Part shown: in pieces, positions 27,723-36,685 of the stretch
How the letters are laid out: every line of letters starts with the position of its first letter
Position numbering within the stretch: position 1 is the first letter of the stretch
DNA from: Rahnella woolbedingensis
GTDB lineage: Bacteria; Pseudomonadota; Gammaproteobacteria; Enterobacterales; Enterobacteriaceae
Reading direction: 5' to 3'
Assembly: GCF_003602095.1 (NCBI RefSeq)
Contig: NZ_RAHH01000039.1
Location: forward strand, 1-40,772
Length of the DNA: 40,772 bases
Program-made: the position numbers and the translations under genes
The notes under the pieces: generated by a model
The model's input: the letters and a program-made list of their open reading frames with translations, nothing else
Told to the model about the DNA's origin: nothing
Databases searched by the model: none

Positions 27723-28539
27723 GCGCCTGACTCATGGGCTGTGAGGCGTTGAGCGACAGCGAATAATGATGGGGAGTGATCCCCATCATCTTGCGGAACG
27801 TGTTAATGAAATGGCTTTGATCGTAAAAACCCAGGCGGATCGCCACGTCCAGCGCATTGTCGTTTTTGCGCAGCTGATTGCGGGCTTCGAGTAAACGTAG
27901 CTGCATATGGTATTGCAGCGGCGGCATGCCGATGTGCTGGCGGAACAGGCGGACAAAATGGAACTTACTCAGTCCGCTGACCTGAGCCAGCGTATCAAGA
28001 TGAATTTTCCGCGTCAGATGCTCACGCATAAAATCGAGAGCGAGCTGGACAGGGCGCTGCGATTGTTCCTGTTCTCTGGCCGGTTCCTCCAGCAACGCGC
28101 CGAGCAGCCACAGTAAATTTTGCTCCTGATCGTCGTCGTTGAGCGTGCGTTTGTAATGGCACAGCGCGGAAAACAGCGCCGGATTATTCAGCACGCCTTC
28201 TTTGAGTACCGGTGCACAGTGGTCTGAACGCAGATTGTGATCGACCGATACCTGACGCAGTAACGACTGCGGAATATGTACGCTGAGGAATTCGACTTTA
28301 TCTTCGCCAAACAGTGAGGACTGAATGGTGGCCGGATTATAAATCGTTATCTCGCCGCCGCGCACCAGCTCGGTTTTACCATGCAACCAGATTTCTTCCG
28401 TGCCGGTCAGATTGGCACTGATGACGTATTCATCGTGAGTATGGCGCGGAAATGAAGAATTACTCGCGGTAAGATGCGAGCACTCAATGTCGTTAGCCAT
28501 CGTCCATTCAGAAATAGAAAGAGACACGTTCCACCCCAT
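27712..28539 (-). CDS. AraC-family regulator
   Basis: 275 residues. The N-terminal cupin-type sensing domain has FPRHTHDEYVISANLTG and later GGEITIYNPATIQS. The C-terminal ~100 residues contain the two AraC HTH units (LDTLAQVSGLSKFHFVRLFRQ and ALDVAIRLGFYDQSHFINTFRKM). ATG 28539 and 28500 are both possible; neither has a clear ribosome site. It is convergent with the LysE gene. Regulators of this subgroup often sit next to LysE exporters, so it may control the HDxxH-lysE pair. Confidence 0.88.
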   Translation of the reverse strand: MGWNVSLSISEWTMANDIECSHLTASNSSFPRHTHDEYVISANLTGTEEIWLHGKTELVRGGEITIYNPATIQSSLFGEDKVEFLSVHIPQSLLRQVSVDHNLRSDHCAPVLKEGVLNNPALFSALCHYKRTLNDDDQEQNLLWLLGALLEEPAREQEQSQRPVQLALDFMREHLTRKIHLDTLAQVSGLSKFHFVRLFRQHIGMPPLQYHMQLRLLEARNQLRKNDNALDVAIRLGFYDQSHFINTFRKMMGITPHHYSLSLNASQPMSQALTR

Positions 28540-29240
28540 AAATCATTGCTGCGCGAAAGAAAGCTCACATTACTTTTTTCTTATGCAAAATTTATAGCAC
28601 AAACTTTAAACAACAACAGCGAATGACTTTCATCATGGCACAATCTCTGTCTGCCATGCTGGCAGACCTCCCAGCGGGCTCCAGACGAAGCGTTACTCAT
28701 CCGGCGTTGTAAACAGTCTGATAGAAAAAGACTTCCGGGGGCGATTTTTTCGGATTTTGCCCATAGGTGCGTTCTGAGCGGGGTCCGTCGTCTGGAGTAG
28801 AACGGGGAACGGTCTGAATGTTACAAAACAGGCCTGAAGGTTATATTTATGCGCCAGAATTCGAATATTAATAACGGCAATAACCTGTAATTCATGTTTG
28901 TTTCACATGCTGAGAACAATTTCTAAAACTCCCTGAAACCCGTTTTGACAATACGTGCCAGTTTTTGCTGGTTATTTTATTTAATGCCTCTGTTTATTCT
29001 TCCCTGCCTTGTCATTTCATTACGTAATAGGGCAAAATATGCGCCCCCGCAAACCGGGGATTAACCGTTATTTCTTCATTGGCGAAGGTATTCTTCGTAC
29101 AAGAAAACATTCAAAAACAGAGGCCGGGCTTAGTACCGGATAGATATTTACTTTCAGATACCGACAGTCATGTCGCAAGGAAACATTAATGGTGCAGCAC
29201 TCTCACTATGCCGCGTTATCTATCATGGGAATTACACATC
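28540..29240. promoter_or_regulatory. Gene-free 700-bp region upstream of the permease, with inverted repeats
   Basis: A perfect 8-bp hairpin GTCTGCCA-TGC-TGGCAGAC lies at 28649-28667. A perfect 10-bp inverted repeat CTCCAGACGA (28679-28688) / TCGTCTGGAG (28788-28797) encloses 99 bp. TTGACA at 28945-28950 may be a -35 box, but no well-spaced -10 follows. I recognise no riboswitch. A long leader or a small RNA is possible. Confidence 0.35.
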
Positions 29241-30602
29241 ATGTCGGATAACGTCGTTACGGGTACCGCCTCCCGCGTGGAATTGCGTAAGACTCTTACG
29301 CTGATTCCGGTTGTCATGATAGGCCTGGCCTATATGCAACCCATGACACTGTTCGATACGTTCGGTATTGTCTCCGGCCTGACTGACGGCCATGTGCCGA
29401 CGGCGTACGCGTTTGCGCTGATCGCCGTTCTGTTTACCGCGCTGAGTTACGGTAAGCTGGTGCGCCGCTATCCTTCTGCGGGCTCGGCTTACACTTACGC
29501 GCAAAAAGCGATTCATCCGGTAGTCGGCTTTATGGTCGGCTGGTCGTCGCTGCTCGATTACTTATTCGCGCCGATGATTAACATCCTGCTGGCAAAAATC
29601 TATTTTGAAGCGCTGGTGCCTTCGGTTCCCTCGTGGATATTTGTGGTCGTGCTGGTCGGATTTATGACGCTGTCGAATTTGCGCAGTATTAAAACCGTCG
29701 CCAACATTAATACGCTGGTGGTGATCTTACAGATTGTGCTGATCACCGTGATCACCGGCATGGTGATTTATGGCGTTGATCACGGCACCGGTTACGGTAC
29801 GCTCGCCAGCACCAAACCTTTCTGGGGCGAGAATGCGCATACCGTGCCAATGATTACCGGTGCGACTATTCTGTGTTTCTCCTTTACCGGTTTTGATGGC
29901 ATCAGTAACTTGTCGGAAGAAACCAAAGATGCAGAGCGTGTGATCCCGCGGGCCATATTCCTGACGGCATTAATTGGCGGCGTGATATTCATTGCGGCGA
30001 CATATTTCCTGCAACTCTATTTCCCGGATATCTCCAGCTTTAGAAACCCGGACGCTTCACAACCGGAAATCATGTTGCAGGTGGCGGGCAGGGCGTTCCA
30101 GTTTGGCGCGCTGATTTTCTCCAGTATCACCGTGCTCGCTTCCGGTATGGCGGCACATGCCGGCGTATCCCGTCTGATGTATGTGATGGGGCGCGACGGC
30201 GTATTCCCGAAACGTTACTTCGGCTATATCCATCCGAAATGGCGCACACCTTCTTTTAACGTGATTCTGGTCGGTGCGATTGCTTTGCTGGCGATTAACT
30301 TTGATCTGGTCACCGCAACGGCGCTGATTAACTTCGGTGCGCTGGTGGCGTTTACGTTCGTGAACCTGTCGGTGATTTCGCAGTTCTGGATCCGCGAGAA
30401 GCGCAACAAAACCGTGCTGGATCATATCCATTATCTGCTGCTGCCATTGTGTGGCGCGCTGACGGTCGGCGCATTGTGGGTTAATCTGGAAGAAGGCTCG
30501 ATGGTGCTGGGGCTTATCTGGGGATCAATCGGCTTTATTTACCTGGCCTGCATGACCAAAAGTTTCCGCAATCCGGTACCGCAATACGAAGACGTGGCGT
30601 AA
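29241..30602 (+). CDS. puuP: PuuP-like putrescine/amino acid permease (APC family)
   Basis: 453 residues from ATG 29241 ([17 protein letters not shown]), with GGGAA upstream; the in-frame start at 29208 adds 11 unlikely residues. APC-superfamily transporter with 12 segments. Segments match E. coli PuuP closely: [73 protein letters not shown] and [19 protein letters not shown]. Putrescine uptake is likely but other amines or amino acids are possible, because no puu catabolic gene is in the window. Closed by a terminator. Confidence 0.82.
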   Translation: MSDNVVTGTASRVELRKTLTLIPVVMIGLAYMQPMTLFDTFGIVSGLTDGHVPTAYAFALIAVLFTALSYGKLVRRYPSAGSAYTYAQKAIHPVVGFMVGWSSLLDYLFAPMINILLAKIYFEALVPSVPSWIFVVVLVGFMTLSNLRSIKTVANINTLVVILQIVLITVITGMVIYGVDHGTGYGTLASTKPFWGENAHTVPMITGATILCFSFTGFDGISNLSEETKDAERVIPRAIFLTALIGGVIFIAATYFLQLYFPDISSFRNPDASQPEIMLQVAGRAFQFGALIFSSITVLASGMAAHAGVSRLMYVMGRDGVFPKRYFGYIHPKWRTPSFNVILVGAIALLAINFDLVTATALINFGALVAFTFVNLSVISQFWIREKRNKTVLDHIHYLLLPLCGALTVGALWVNLEEGSMVLGLIWGSIGFIYLACMTKSFRNPVPQYEDVA

Positions 30603-30616
30603 TTCACGCTGATTTG

Positions 30617-30645
30617 AAAATGGCTCCTTCGCAGGAGCCATTTTT
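30617..30645 (+). terminator. Terminator of the permease gene
   Basis: Perfect stem ATGGCTCCT / AGGAGCCAT, loop TCGC, followed by TTTT; the flanking A-run makes it bidirectional, so it also ends the azlD remnant. Confidence 0.92.
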
Positions 30646-30652
30646 GTTTCTG

Positions 30653-30838
30653 CTAGTGAATACCCAGCCAGCGCATCAGTGCCGTAACGACGGCTGCCAC
30701 AATAATAATCACAATCTGCGGCGCTTTACGCCACGCTAAAAACAGCGCCGCACCGACGCCAATAACCCAAGCGTATCCGCCAAAATGCGGGCCGTCAAAC
30801 AGCGCCGTAGATTCGCCGGTCGAACTGAACGCTGGTGA
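30653..30838 (-). pseudogene. 3' remnant of azlD (branched-chain amino acid transport)
   Basis: Translation of the minus strand gives 61 residues ending FGGYAWVIGVGAALFLAW then RKAPQIVIIIVAAVVTALMR-WLGIH and stop TAG at 30653. Two hydrophobic helices in this arrangement resemble the C-terminus of AzlD. Upstream there is a stop (30839-30841) and no start codon, so the 5' part of azlD and all of azlC are missing. Confidence 0.65.
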
Positions 30839-30927
30839 TTACATTTCGTATCCCGCCGACGTTGAACTCATCCTCCGCGCGCTGGAACCATGACACCATG
30901 GCGGTTCTGGTATCAGAGCAAAGCTAA
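30819..30927 (+). pseudogene. 3' remnant of an XRE-cupin regulator gene
   Basis: Plus-strand translation gives VELNAGDYISYPADVELI and then LRALEP, followed by a stop; a one-base correction at 30888-30891 continues DTMAVLVSEQS to stop TAA at 30925-30927. GDYISYPADV..ALEPDT..VLV is the end of the cupin domain of XRE-family regulators. The HTH half is absent. Such regulators are often divergent from azlCD, which fits the neighbouring fragment. Confidence 0.6.
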
Positions 30928-30944
30928 AAAATAATCCATTCTGA

Positions 30945-30968
30945 AACCAGCCACAAGGTGGGGTTTTT
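30945..30968 (+). terminator. Terminator after the XRE-cupin remnant
   Basis: AACC-ag-CCAC / GTGG-GGTT with an AAG loop and a two-base bulge, then TTT. The old terminator has survived the gene. Confidence 0.6.
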
Positions 30969-31827
30969 ATTGGCCAGAAAATCCTGTTTATTGTCTGCAA
31001 CCCTTCCAGAATATAGAACCTGCTTTTTTATATTTTCATCTGGATATCTGATTGCCACCCACCGTTAAAGGAAAGCGCGTCTGTATTTCATACAGAGAGC
31101 TGGCGCGAATCGGGGGATTTATTTAAGAATACTCTATACATTGCCATCAGATAAAAATCAGACACTTACCAGTATTTGTCTGAAATTAAAGCAATAAGGC
31201 TATTTGTCCCGTTATTGGGAATGGTCTTTTAAAAAAAACAAAATTGAATTGTGAATGCAAATTGCTACGCATAAATGTGCATGAAAAACCAATAATTTAT
31301 ATTTCGTAATTTAATTTTCAGAAAATCACCCACTAATGAAAAATTAAGATTAGTTTCAGTAAAAAATAAAAACTAAATTATCCATTAAAATAGATTAATG
31401 TTCTGTATTAATACATATACTCAGATAAAAGAAGTGCTGATAAAAATGTATCAATGCGACTAATCCTTAATGAGAAAATTCTTAGACCCTGCCCGTTATT
31501 CTGGGCTAAAGCGTAGTATAGCTCACACTTTCGTCGGTAATTAGGAATGTTCGTAAGAATTTGCCTAGAAAATAGCTATGAAATTAACGATAAGAATATG
31601 TAAATCGATCGGTGAAACCTATTATTGCGAGTGATTATGAGCGAGAAAAACGATTTGAAGAGTTTTCGCTGCGTATTACTCTACCTACGGTTACTGAAAA
31701 GATTCAAATATGATTCAGACCGAATTTTAACATTCTTTTTTCTTATGGCGTTATGAGAGTGCTTTATTCTTCCCCGGTTTGACAGGGCAGGTTCAGTGTT
31801 TTTAAAACCTCACAATTAGGCGGCCTA
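30969..31827. other. AT-rich gene-free region before the RcsA-like gene
   Basis: About 860 bp with no credible gene. It contains TAAGAATACTCTAT at 31124-31137 (RcsAB-box-like), short inverted repeats CTGTAT-TTC-ATACAG (31081-31095) and TCAGACA-N12-TGTCTGA (31158-31183), and the two better RcsAB boxes listed separately. The base composition shifts to AT-rich here and stays so to the window end. Confidence 0.6.
31542..31567 (+). promoter_or_regulatory. Two overlapping RcsAB-box-like sites
   Basis: TAGGAATGTTCGTA (31542-31555) matches the RcsAB consensus TAAGAATATTCCTA at 11 of 14 positions and TAAGAATTTGCCTA (31554-31567) at 12 of 14. They overlap by two bases and lie about 260 bp before the RcsA-like gene. 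Known rcsA genes are autoregulated through such a box. Confidence 0.55.
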
Positions 31828-32424
31828 ATGCCTCGGGTAATAATTTGGAGTGAGTGCCAGTACACAAAATTGGCGTTGAAAGAAATAATCTCCAAGGAGC
31901 TACCTTACGTTGACGATGTCATCTCTTATGACCAGGGCGATGAGGTGGATTTGTATGCAAAGGATTATCTGATCATTGATCCATCAGGCGGCGGCTTCCA
32001 TCGGTGCTATGAGTTTTTGCGGGAGAATCTGAATATATTGGACCCGATAAGGATCCTGGTTATGTCATCTGCGGTCGATATGTTGATGCTGGAGCTTCTG
32101 CTTAAGAGAGAATTTAAATTTCTTAAAAATAAAAAAGAATTGTCTGCAGTGGTAACAACGGTGGAGCAGCTTATCCAGCTACAGGGCATAACGATTAACA
32201 AGGAGTCTTTTAATTATAATATCACCAAGATGGAAGAGAAGGTCTTGGTGATGATGATGTCCGGCCTGTCTGTGACAAGCATATCAAATATTCTGAAACT
32301 GAGTGTGAAGACGATAAGTGTCCATAAGTGCAATTCTTTAAGAAAAATAGGCGTTGACGCCAACAGCAGTTCAGCTTTGTTTTTCCTGCATAAGCACGCA
32401 GTGGGACGCAGCATTAACAGATAA
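31828..32424 (+). CDS. RcsA-like LuxR-family regulator
   Basis: 198 residues. The N-terminus PRVIIWSECQYTKLALKEII resembles RcsA (IIMDLCSYTRLGL). The C-terminal ~60 residues are a LuxR/GerE HTH: ITKMEEKVLVMMMSGLSVTS then ISNILKLSVKTISVHKCNSL-RKIGV. The receiver-like domain lacks a clear phospho-acceptor Asp pocket, as in RcsA, which works as an unphosphorylated partner of RcsB. It precedes an EPS cluster on the same strand and has RcsAB-like boxes upstream, so a role in Rcs control of polysaccharide is inferred. It is too diverged to name rcsA outright, and the genome may carry a separate rcsA. Confidence 0.75.
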   Translation: MPRVIIWSECQYTKLALKEIISKELPYVDDVISYDQGDEVDLYAKDYLIIDPSGGGFHRCYEFLRENLNILDPIRILVMSSAVDMLMLELLLKREFKFLKNKKELSAVVTTVEQLIQLQGITINKESFNYNITKMEEKVLVMMMSGLSVTSISNILKLSVKTISVHKCNSLRKIGVDANSSSALFFLHKHAVGRSINR

Positions 32425-33145
32425 AATATCACTATTTCTTAATTAAACTCAGATGAGTTTGCGACTCATTATGTGTGTGATGCAAGGTCTGGGAAGAAGA
32501 TGAATCCGGCAGAGGGGGCTTTACAGGTTATATTAATAGGCCTATTATTTCGTCCTCTAAGTCTATTCTTTGCTTGGAGTTTTTTAAGAAAAATCAATAA
32601 CAAAAACTGTCTGTTTTTCAATGTGTTGCCATCATTTGTTGAATGTTATTGAAAAGATACAAAAACTTAATGATCAACTGGTTCTGTTTTTATACTAGCG
32701 AAAGTATATTTATTATTGATGGTTTTATTTTATGTATAGCTATTGATTATGGAATCAAAGAGTATTTTTAAAATATCTAAATCATTCTTAAAGTGATCAG
32801 CAAGAGATCTGGGTGAAAATAACAGAATGTTTTGTCAGCACCAGTGAACCCTTTTACTAAGAAAACTACTGAGCACTTATGGCCTTATTGTACAGGTCTC
32901 ATCGTTGATAGCGGTGGAAATGAGCAAAAAATTGAGAATTTAAGAGAGAGAAAAATTAAGTCAATGCAAGGAGCGTTGTGACACTCTATGGACAGGAGTC
33001 GTTTATGTAATCCTTTCCCTAAACTATATTTGTTAATTAAAATAGTGTTATTGGCATGAGTTGCTAATTATATTTTAATTTTATTAAATCTATATGAGTC
33101 CTATCGCTTAATGAGTTATGGCGAGGACTGACTGTGTTCAATATT
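32425..33145. promoter_or_regulatory. AT-rich upstream region of the EPS operon
   Basis: No gene is visible. It holds AAACTC-AGAT-GAGTTT (32445-32460), a possible weak terminator of the regulator gene, and the perfect 14-bp palindrome TAATAGGCCTATTA (32534-32547), which looks like an operator. TAAGAAAACTACTG (32858-32871) matches the RcsAB consensus at only 10 of 14. The EPS promoter probably lies at about 33050-33100 but I cannot fix it. Confidence 0.45.
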
Positions 33146-33199
33146 ATCGGGTAGTTAATTTGGCAAATTGGTGGCCGTAAATCAAGGGCGGTAGCATAG
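33146..33199 (+). promoter_or_regulatory. JUMPStart leader with ops element (RfaH recruitment)
   Basis: The ops octamer GGCGGTAG is exact at 33187-33194 and is followed by CAT, within AAGGGCGGTAGCATAG. GGTAGTTAA and GGCAAA just before it fit the wider JUMPStart pattern. RfaH loads on RNA polymerase paused at ops and suppresses termination in long polysaccharide operons. It sits 213 bp before wbaP. Confidence 0.85.
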
Positions 33200-33406
33200 C
33201 AAAAATTTAGTGAGTCTCCGCTATTTTATGAATTTCGATTTTTATTAAATAAATCTTTGTAGCCCTTTCTACGCGCAATGCGTTTTGTTTATTCTTATAC
33301 TATTCGATATCTGACTCATGCAGTTTTCACATTATTCATCATCAATAAATTCCTTCAGGCAAACGCATGAGGGAGAATTATTATCTTTAATTGTTGTGAG
33401 GTGTAT

Positions 33407-34837
33407 ATGACATTTCTCACCAGGAACCTTTGGTCAAGTTTATTACTCGCTTTATCCGATTTTTTTAGCTTCACTCTTTCTCTGTATCTGGCTAAATGGA
33501 TACTCAGCGGGGTCATGACGAATTTTGAACAACGGATCCCGATTGCACAGATTTCCGGGTGGATTGCCCTTCACGGCTTGCTGGCTATTTGTTGTGTTGC
33601 ATGGTTCCACCTGCGTCTGCGGCATTATTATTATCGCAAAACCTTCTGGTTTGAGCTGAAAGAAATCCTGCGTACGCTGCTTATCTTTGCGCTCTTTGAA
33701 ATTGCAGTGATCGCTTTTGCTAAGTGGTATTTTTCCCGTTACCTCTGGGTTCTGACCTGGACCCTGGTTCTTATTCTGGTGCCGGTTGCAAGAATGATGA
33801 CCAAGCATGCACTTGATTCACTGGGCCTGTGGGAACGCGATGCGATTATTATTGGCAGTGGCAATAATGCGCGGGAAGGATACAACGCGATTAAAAGTGA
33901 CAGGAATCTCGGTCTGCGGGTCATTAAATTTATTTCCAGCGAACGCGGTGATCAGCCCGGAGATATGATTGAAGGCATACCTGTGATGCCTTCTGACGAG
34001 AACTGGGTACGCAAAAACGTCAATAAGAAGACCCAGTTTATTGTGGCCGTTGAGTCGCATCAGAGCGGTATCCGCAACGCCTGGCTGCGGGTGTTTATGA
34101 TTAACGGCTACCGTTCTGTCTCGGTTATTCCGAGTCTTCGCGGCATGCCACTGGACAACACCGATATGTCATTCATCTTCAGCCAGGAAGTAATGATTTT
34201 CAGGGTGCATCAGAATCTGGCGAAATGGTCTTCACGCGCTGCCAAACGAATGTTCGATATTGCAGGCTCACTGGCAATCATCGTGTTGCTCGCGCCTTTA
34301 CTCCTTTATATCAGCCGTAAGGTGAGAAAAGACGGTGGCCCGGCGATTTATGGCCATGAACGTATTGGCCATAATGGCAAGCCTTTCAAATGCCTGAAAT
34401 TCCGTTCGATGGTCATTAATTCTAAGGAAGTTCTGGAGGAATTACTGGCGACGAATGCACAGGCGCGGCAGGAGTGGGATCTGACGTTCAAACTGAAATA
34501 TGACCCGCGCATTACTGCCATCGGTAATTTCCTGCGCAGGACCAGCCTTGATGAGTTGCCGCAGCTTTTTAACGTCCTGAAAGGCGAAATGAGTCTGGTG
34601 GGGCCGCGGCCGATTATTACCGCCGAGCTCGACCGTTATTACGATGAAGTGGAGTATTACCTGCTCAGTAAACCGGGAATGACCGGGCTTTGGCAGGTGA
34701 GCGGACGAAGTGAGGTCGATTACTCTACCCGGGTATACCTTGATTCCTGGTATGTAAAAAACTGGTCAATGTGGAATGACATAGTCATTTTATTTAAAAC
34801 TGTAAACGTTGTACTTAAAAAAGAAGGAGCTTACTAG
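33407..34837 (+). CDS. wbaP: WbaP-type undecaprenyl-phosphate galactose-1-phosphate transferase
   Basis: Initiates the repeat unit by moving a sugar-1-phosphate (Gal-1-P in WbaP/AmsG, Glc-1-P in WcaJ) to undecaprenyl phosphate at the inner membrane. 476 residues: four membrane segments in the first ~140, the nucleotide-binding-like middle domain (DAIIIGSGNNAREGYNAIKS), a fifth hydrophobic segment (IAGSLAIIVLLAPLLLYI), and the catalytic C-domain with KCLKFRSMV, the D382-E383 pair of SLDELPQLFNVLKGEMSLVG and PGMTGLWQVSGRS. The membrane part with RLRHYYYRKTFWFELKEILR favours WbaP over WcaJ. GAGG at 33398-33401 suits ATG 33407; GTG 33401 is less likely. First gene of the EPS operon. Confidence 0.9.
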   Translation: MTFLTRNLWSSLLLALSDFFSFTLSLYLAKWILSGVMTNFEQRIPIAQISGWIALHGLLAICCVAWFHLRLRHYYYRKTFWFELKEILRTLLIFALFEIAVIAFAKWYFSRYLWVLTWTLVLILVPVARMMTKHALDSLGLWERDAIIIGSGNNAREGYNAIKSDRNLGLRVIKFISSERGDQPGDMIEGIPVMPSDENWVRKNVNKKTQFIVAVESHQSGIRNAWLRVFMINGYRSVSVIPSLRGMPLDNTDMSFIFSQEVMIFRVHQNLAKWSSRAAKRMFDIAGSLAIIVLLAPLLLYISRKVRKDGGPAIYGHERIGHNGKPFKCLKFRSMVINSKEVLEELLATNAQARQEWDLTFKLKYDPRITAIGNFLRRTSLDELPQLFNVLKGEMSLVGPRPIITAELDRYYDEVEYYLLSKPGMTGLWQVSGRSEVDYSTRVYLDSWYVKNWSMWNDIVILFKTVNVVLKKEGAY

Positions 34838-35089
34838 TTCATACTGATGAATTATCTGAAAAAGTAGTGGCTATATAAAGCATCAGTTTTCCTTCTAAAA
34901 ATCACACATCGTTTTCATTAATCCCTTTATCTTCAACCTGAGTTTCGGTGTAAGCCGAAATTCTCGCTGTCGTTAAAGGTATTGTATTTATTGGTATTTT
35001 TCGTCACGCCAGAATGATTATTTCCACCGTCTGATGGAAGGTATTTCCTGTCCATTTCAGATATTTAACTGAACTACAGATGATATAAA
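34838..35089. other. Gap between wbaP and wza with a hairpin
   Basis: The 250-bp gap holds no gene. A nine-pair stem GAGTTTCGG / CCGAAATTC with TGTAAG loop (34940-34963) has no T-run, so it may be an RNA processing or stability element, not a terminator. RfaH would favour read-through. Confidence 0.5.
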
Positions 35090-36229
35090 ATGATGAATAA
35101 AAGCTTTTTGAATATTTCTGTAATGATAGCCACACTTGGGATATTAAGTGGATGTACGATAATTCCGGGGCAGAGTTTAAATACCACCGGAAAGGCAATC
35201 GTTGAACAGCCAGACAATAATTATGACATTGATAAACTTGTTAATATTTATCCACTGACTCCTTGGCTGGTAGACAGTTTAAGGTCGCCAACCGTCATGG
35301 CTCGTCCTAACCCAGAGTTAGATGAGCAGTTAAAACATTACGAATATCACATTGGCGTCGGGGATGTCCTCATGGTGACCGTCTGGGATCACCCTGAGCT
35401 GACCACGCCCGCAGGCCAGTACAGAAGTGCCAGCGATACCGGCAACTGGGTAAATTCTGACGGAACGATTTTCTATCCCTACATCGGAAAATTAAAAGTG
35501 ACCGGCAAGACGGTCACCCAGGTTCGTGAGGAAATCAGCTCGCGGCTGGCAACTTATATAGAAAGTCCGCAGGTTGATGTCAGCATCGCGGCATTCCGTT
35601 CGCAAAAAATCTATACCACCGGCGAGGTCGTTAAATCCGGACAGCAAGCCATTACTAACATTCCGCTGACGGTAATAGATGCCATCAATGCGGCCGGGGG
35701 ATTAGCGCCGGATGCCGACTGGCGTAACGTAGTGCTCAATCACAACGGCCAGGATACGCAGATCTCACTCCATGCCCTGATGCAAAAAGGCGACCTGACG
35801 CAGAACCGGTTGTTGTATCCCGGTGACATTTTGTTCGTACCGCGTAACGACGATCTGAAGGTGTTTGTGATGGGTGAAGTCACTAAGCAGAGCACCCTGA
35901 AGATGGACCGCAGCGGGATGACGCTGGCCGAAGCGCTGGGTAATTCCGACGGTATTGCGCAGAGTATGGCAGATGCCTCCGGGATATTTGTTATTCGTCC
36001 GCTTAAGGGCAGTAACAAAGGCAAAATCGCGGACATTTATCAACTGAATGCGAAGGATGCCGCTTCGATGGTGATGAGCACCGAATTCCAGCTGCAACCT
36101 TACGACATTGTTTATGTCACCACGGCACCAATCGTCCGCTGGAACCGTGTGATCTCGCAGATCGTCCCGACCATTGCGGGTGTGCATGACATGATTGAAG
36201 GCACACGTTACATCAACCAGTGGAACTAA
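35090..36229 (+). CDS. wza: Wza, outer-membrane polysaccharide export lipoprotein
   Basis: 379 residues, as in E. coli Wza. Signal peptide with lipobox LSGC (Cys 22), then the PES domain ([39 protein letters not shown]) and SLBB domains ([29 protein letters not shown]), ending in the amphipathic C-terminal helix that forms the outer-membrane pore ([20 protein letters not shown]). It forms the octameric channel for the polymer. Two adjacent ATGs at 35090 and 35093; the ribosome site is weak. Confidence 0.95.
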   Translation: MMNKSFLNISVMIATLGILSGCTIIPGQSLNTTGKAIVEQPDNNYDIDKLVNIYPLTPWLVDSLRSPTVMARPNPELDEQLKHYEYHIGVGDVLMVTVWDHPELTTPAGQYRSASDTGNWVNSDGTIFYPYIGKLKVTGKTVTQVREEISSRLATYIESPQVDVSIAAFRSQKIYTTGEVVKSGQQAITNIPLTVIDAINAAGGLAPDADWRNVVLNHNGQDTQISLHALMQKGDLTQNRLLYPGDILFVPRNDDLKVFVMGEVTKQSTLKMDRSGMTLAEALGNSDGIAQSMADASGIFVIRPLKGSNKGKIADIYQLNAKDAASMVMSTEFQLQPYDIVYVTTAPIVRWNRVISQIVPTIAGVHDMIEGTRYINQWN

Positions 36230-36231
36230 CT

Positions 36232-36666
36232 ATGTTCTCTTCAGTTCTTATTGTGTGCACCGGCAATATATGTCGCTCGCCAATGGCCGAACGGATCATG
36301 AAGCAATATTTTCCTGAAAAAAAGATCCGTTCCGCTGGTTTGATGGCAATGGTTAATCAACCGGCTGATGATACTGCCGTGATTGTTTCCGGGCGGCACT
36401 GTGTGTCATTAGAGGGACATAAAGGCACACAGTTTCGGTCTTCGATGGCCGGAGAGTTCGGCCTTATTTTGGTAATGGAAAATAGCCACTTGGAACAAAT
36501 CAGCGAAATGGTCCCCCATGCCAGAGGCAAAATCATGCTACTGGGGCACTGGTCAGAACATCGGGAAATTCCGGATCCCTATCGCAAAAGCCAGGAAGCA
36601 TTTGAATCCGTTTATCAGCTTATTGATCAGGCCTGTCAACGCTGGGCACAGAAGTTCACCGCCTAA
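36232..36666 (+). CDS. wzb: Wzb, low-molecular-weight protein-tyrosine phosphatase
   Basis: Dephosphorylates the Wzc tyrosine tail. 144 residues from ATG 36232, two bases after the wza stop. The catalytic P-loop is VCTGNICRSPMAE (C13-x5-R), and the acid DPYRKS lies near residue 111. An open frame from 36220 overlaps wza and is not favoured. Co-translated with wza and wzc. Confidence 0.95.
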   Translation: MFSSVLIVCTGNICRSPMAERIMKQYFPEKKIRSAGLMAMVNQPADDTAVIVSGRHCVSLEGHKGTQFRSSMAGEFGLILVMENSHLEQISEMVPHARGKIMLLGHWSEHREIPDPYRKSQEAFESVYQLIDQACQRWAQKFTA

Positions 36667-36685
36667 TCTCTCAGGAAATCATCGC

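Noticed and set aside
28540-29240. Known riboswitch upstream of the permease
   Set aside because: No conserved core of a riboswitch class that I know could be found.
34940-34963. Hairpin as terminator between wbaP and wza
   Set aside because: No T-run follows, and the operon must continue into wza.
36518-36685. Extended N-terminus of Wzc
   Set aside because: It lies inside wzb in another frame; ATG 36686 gives the family-like start.
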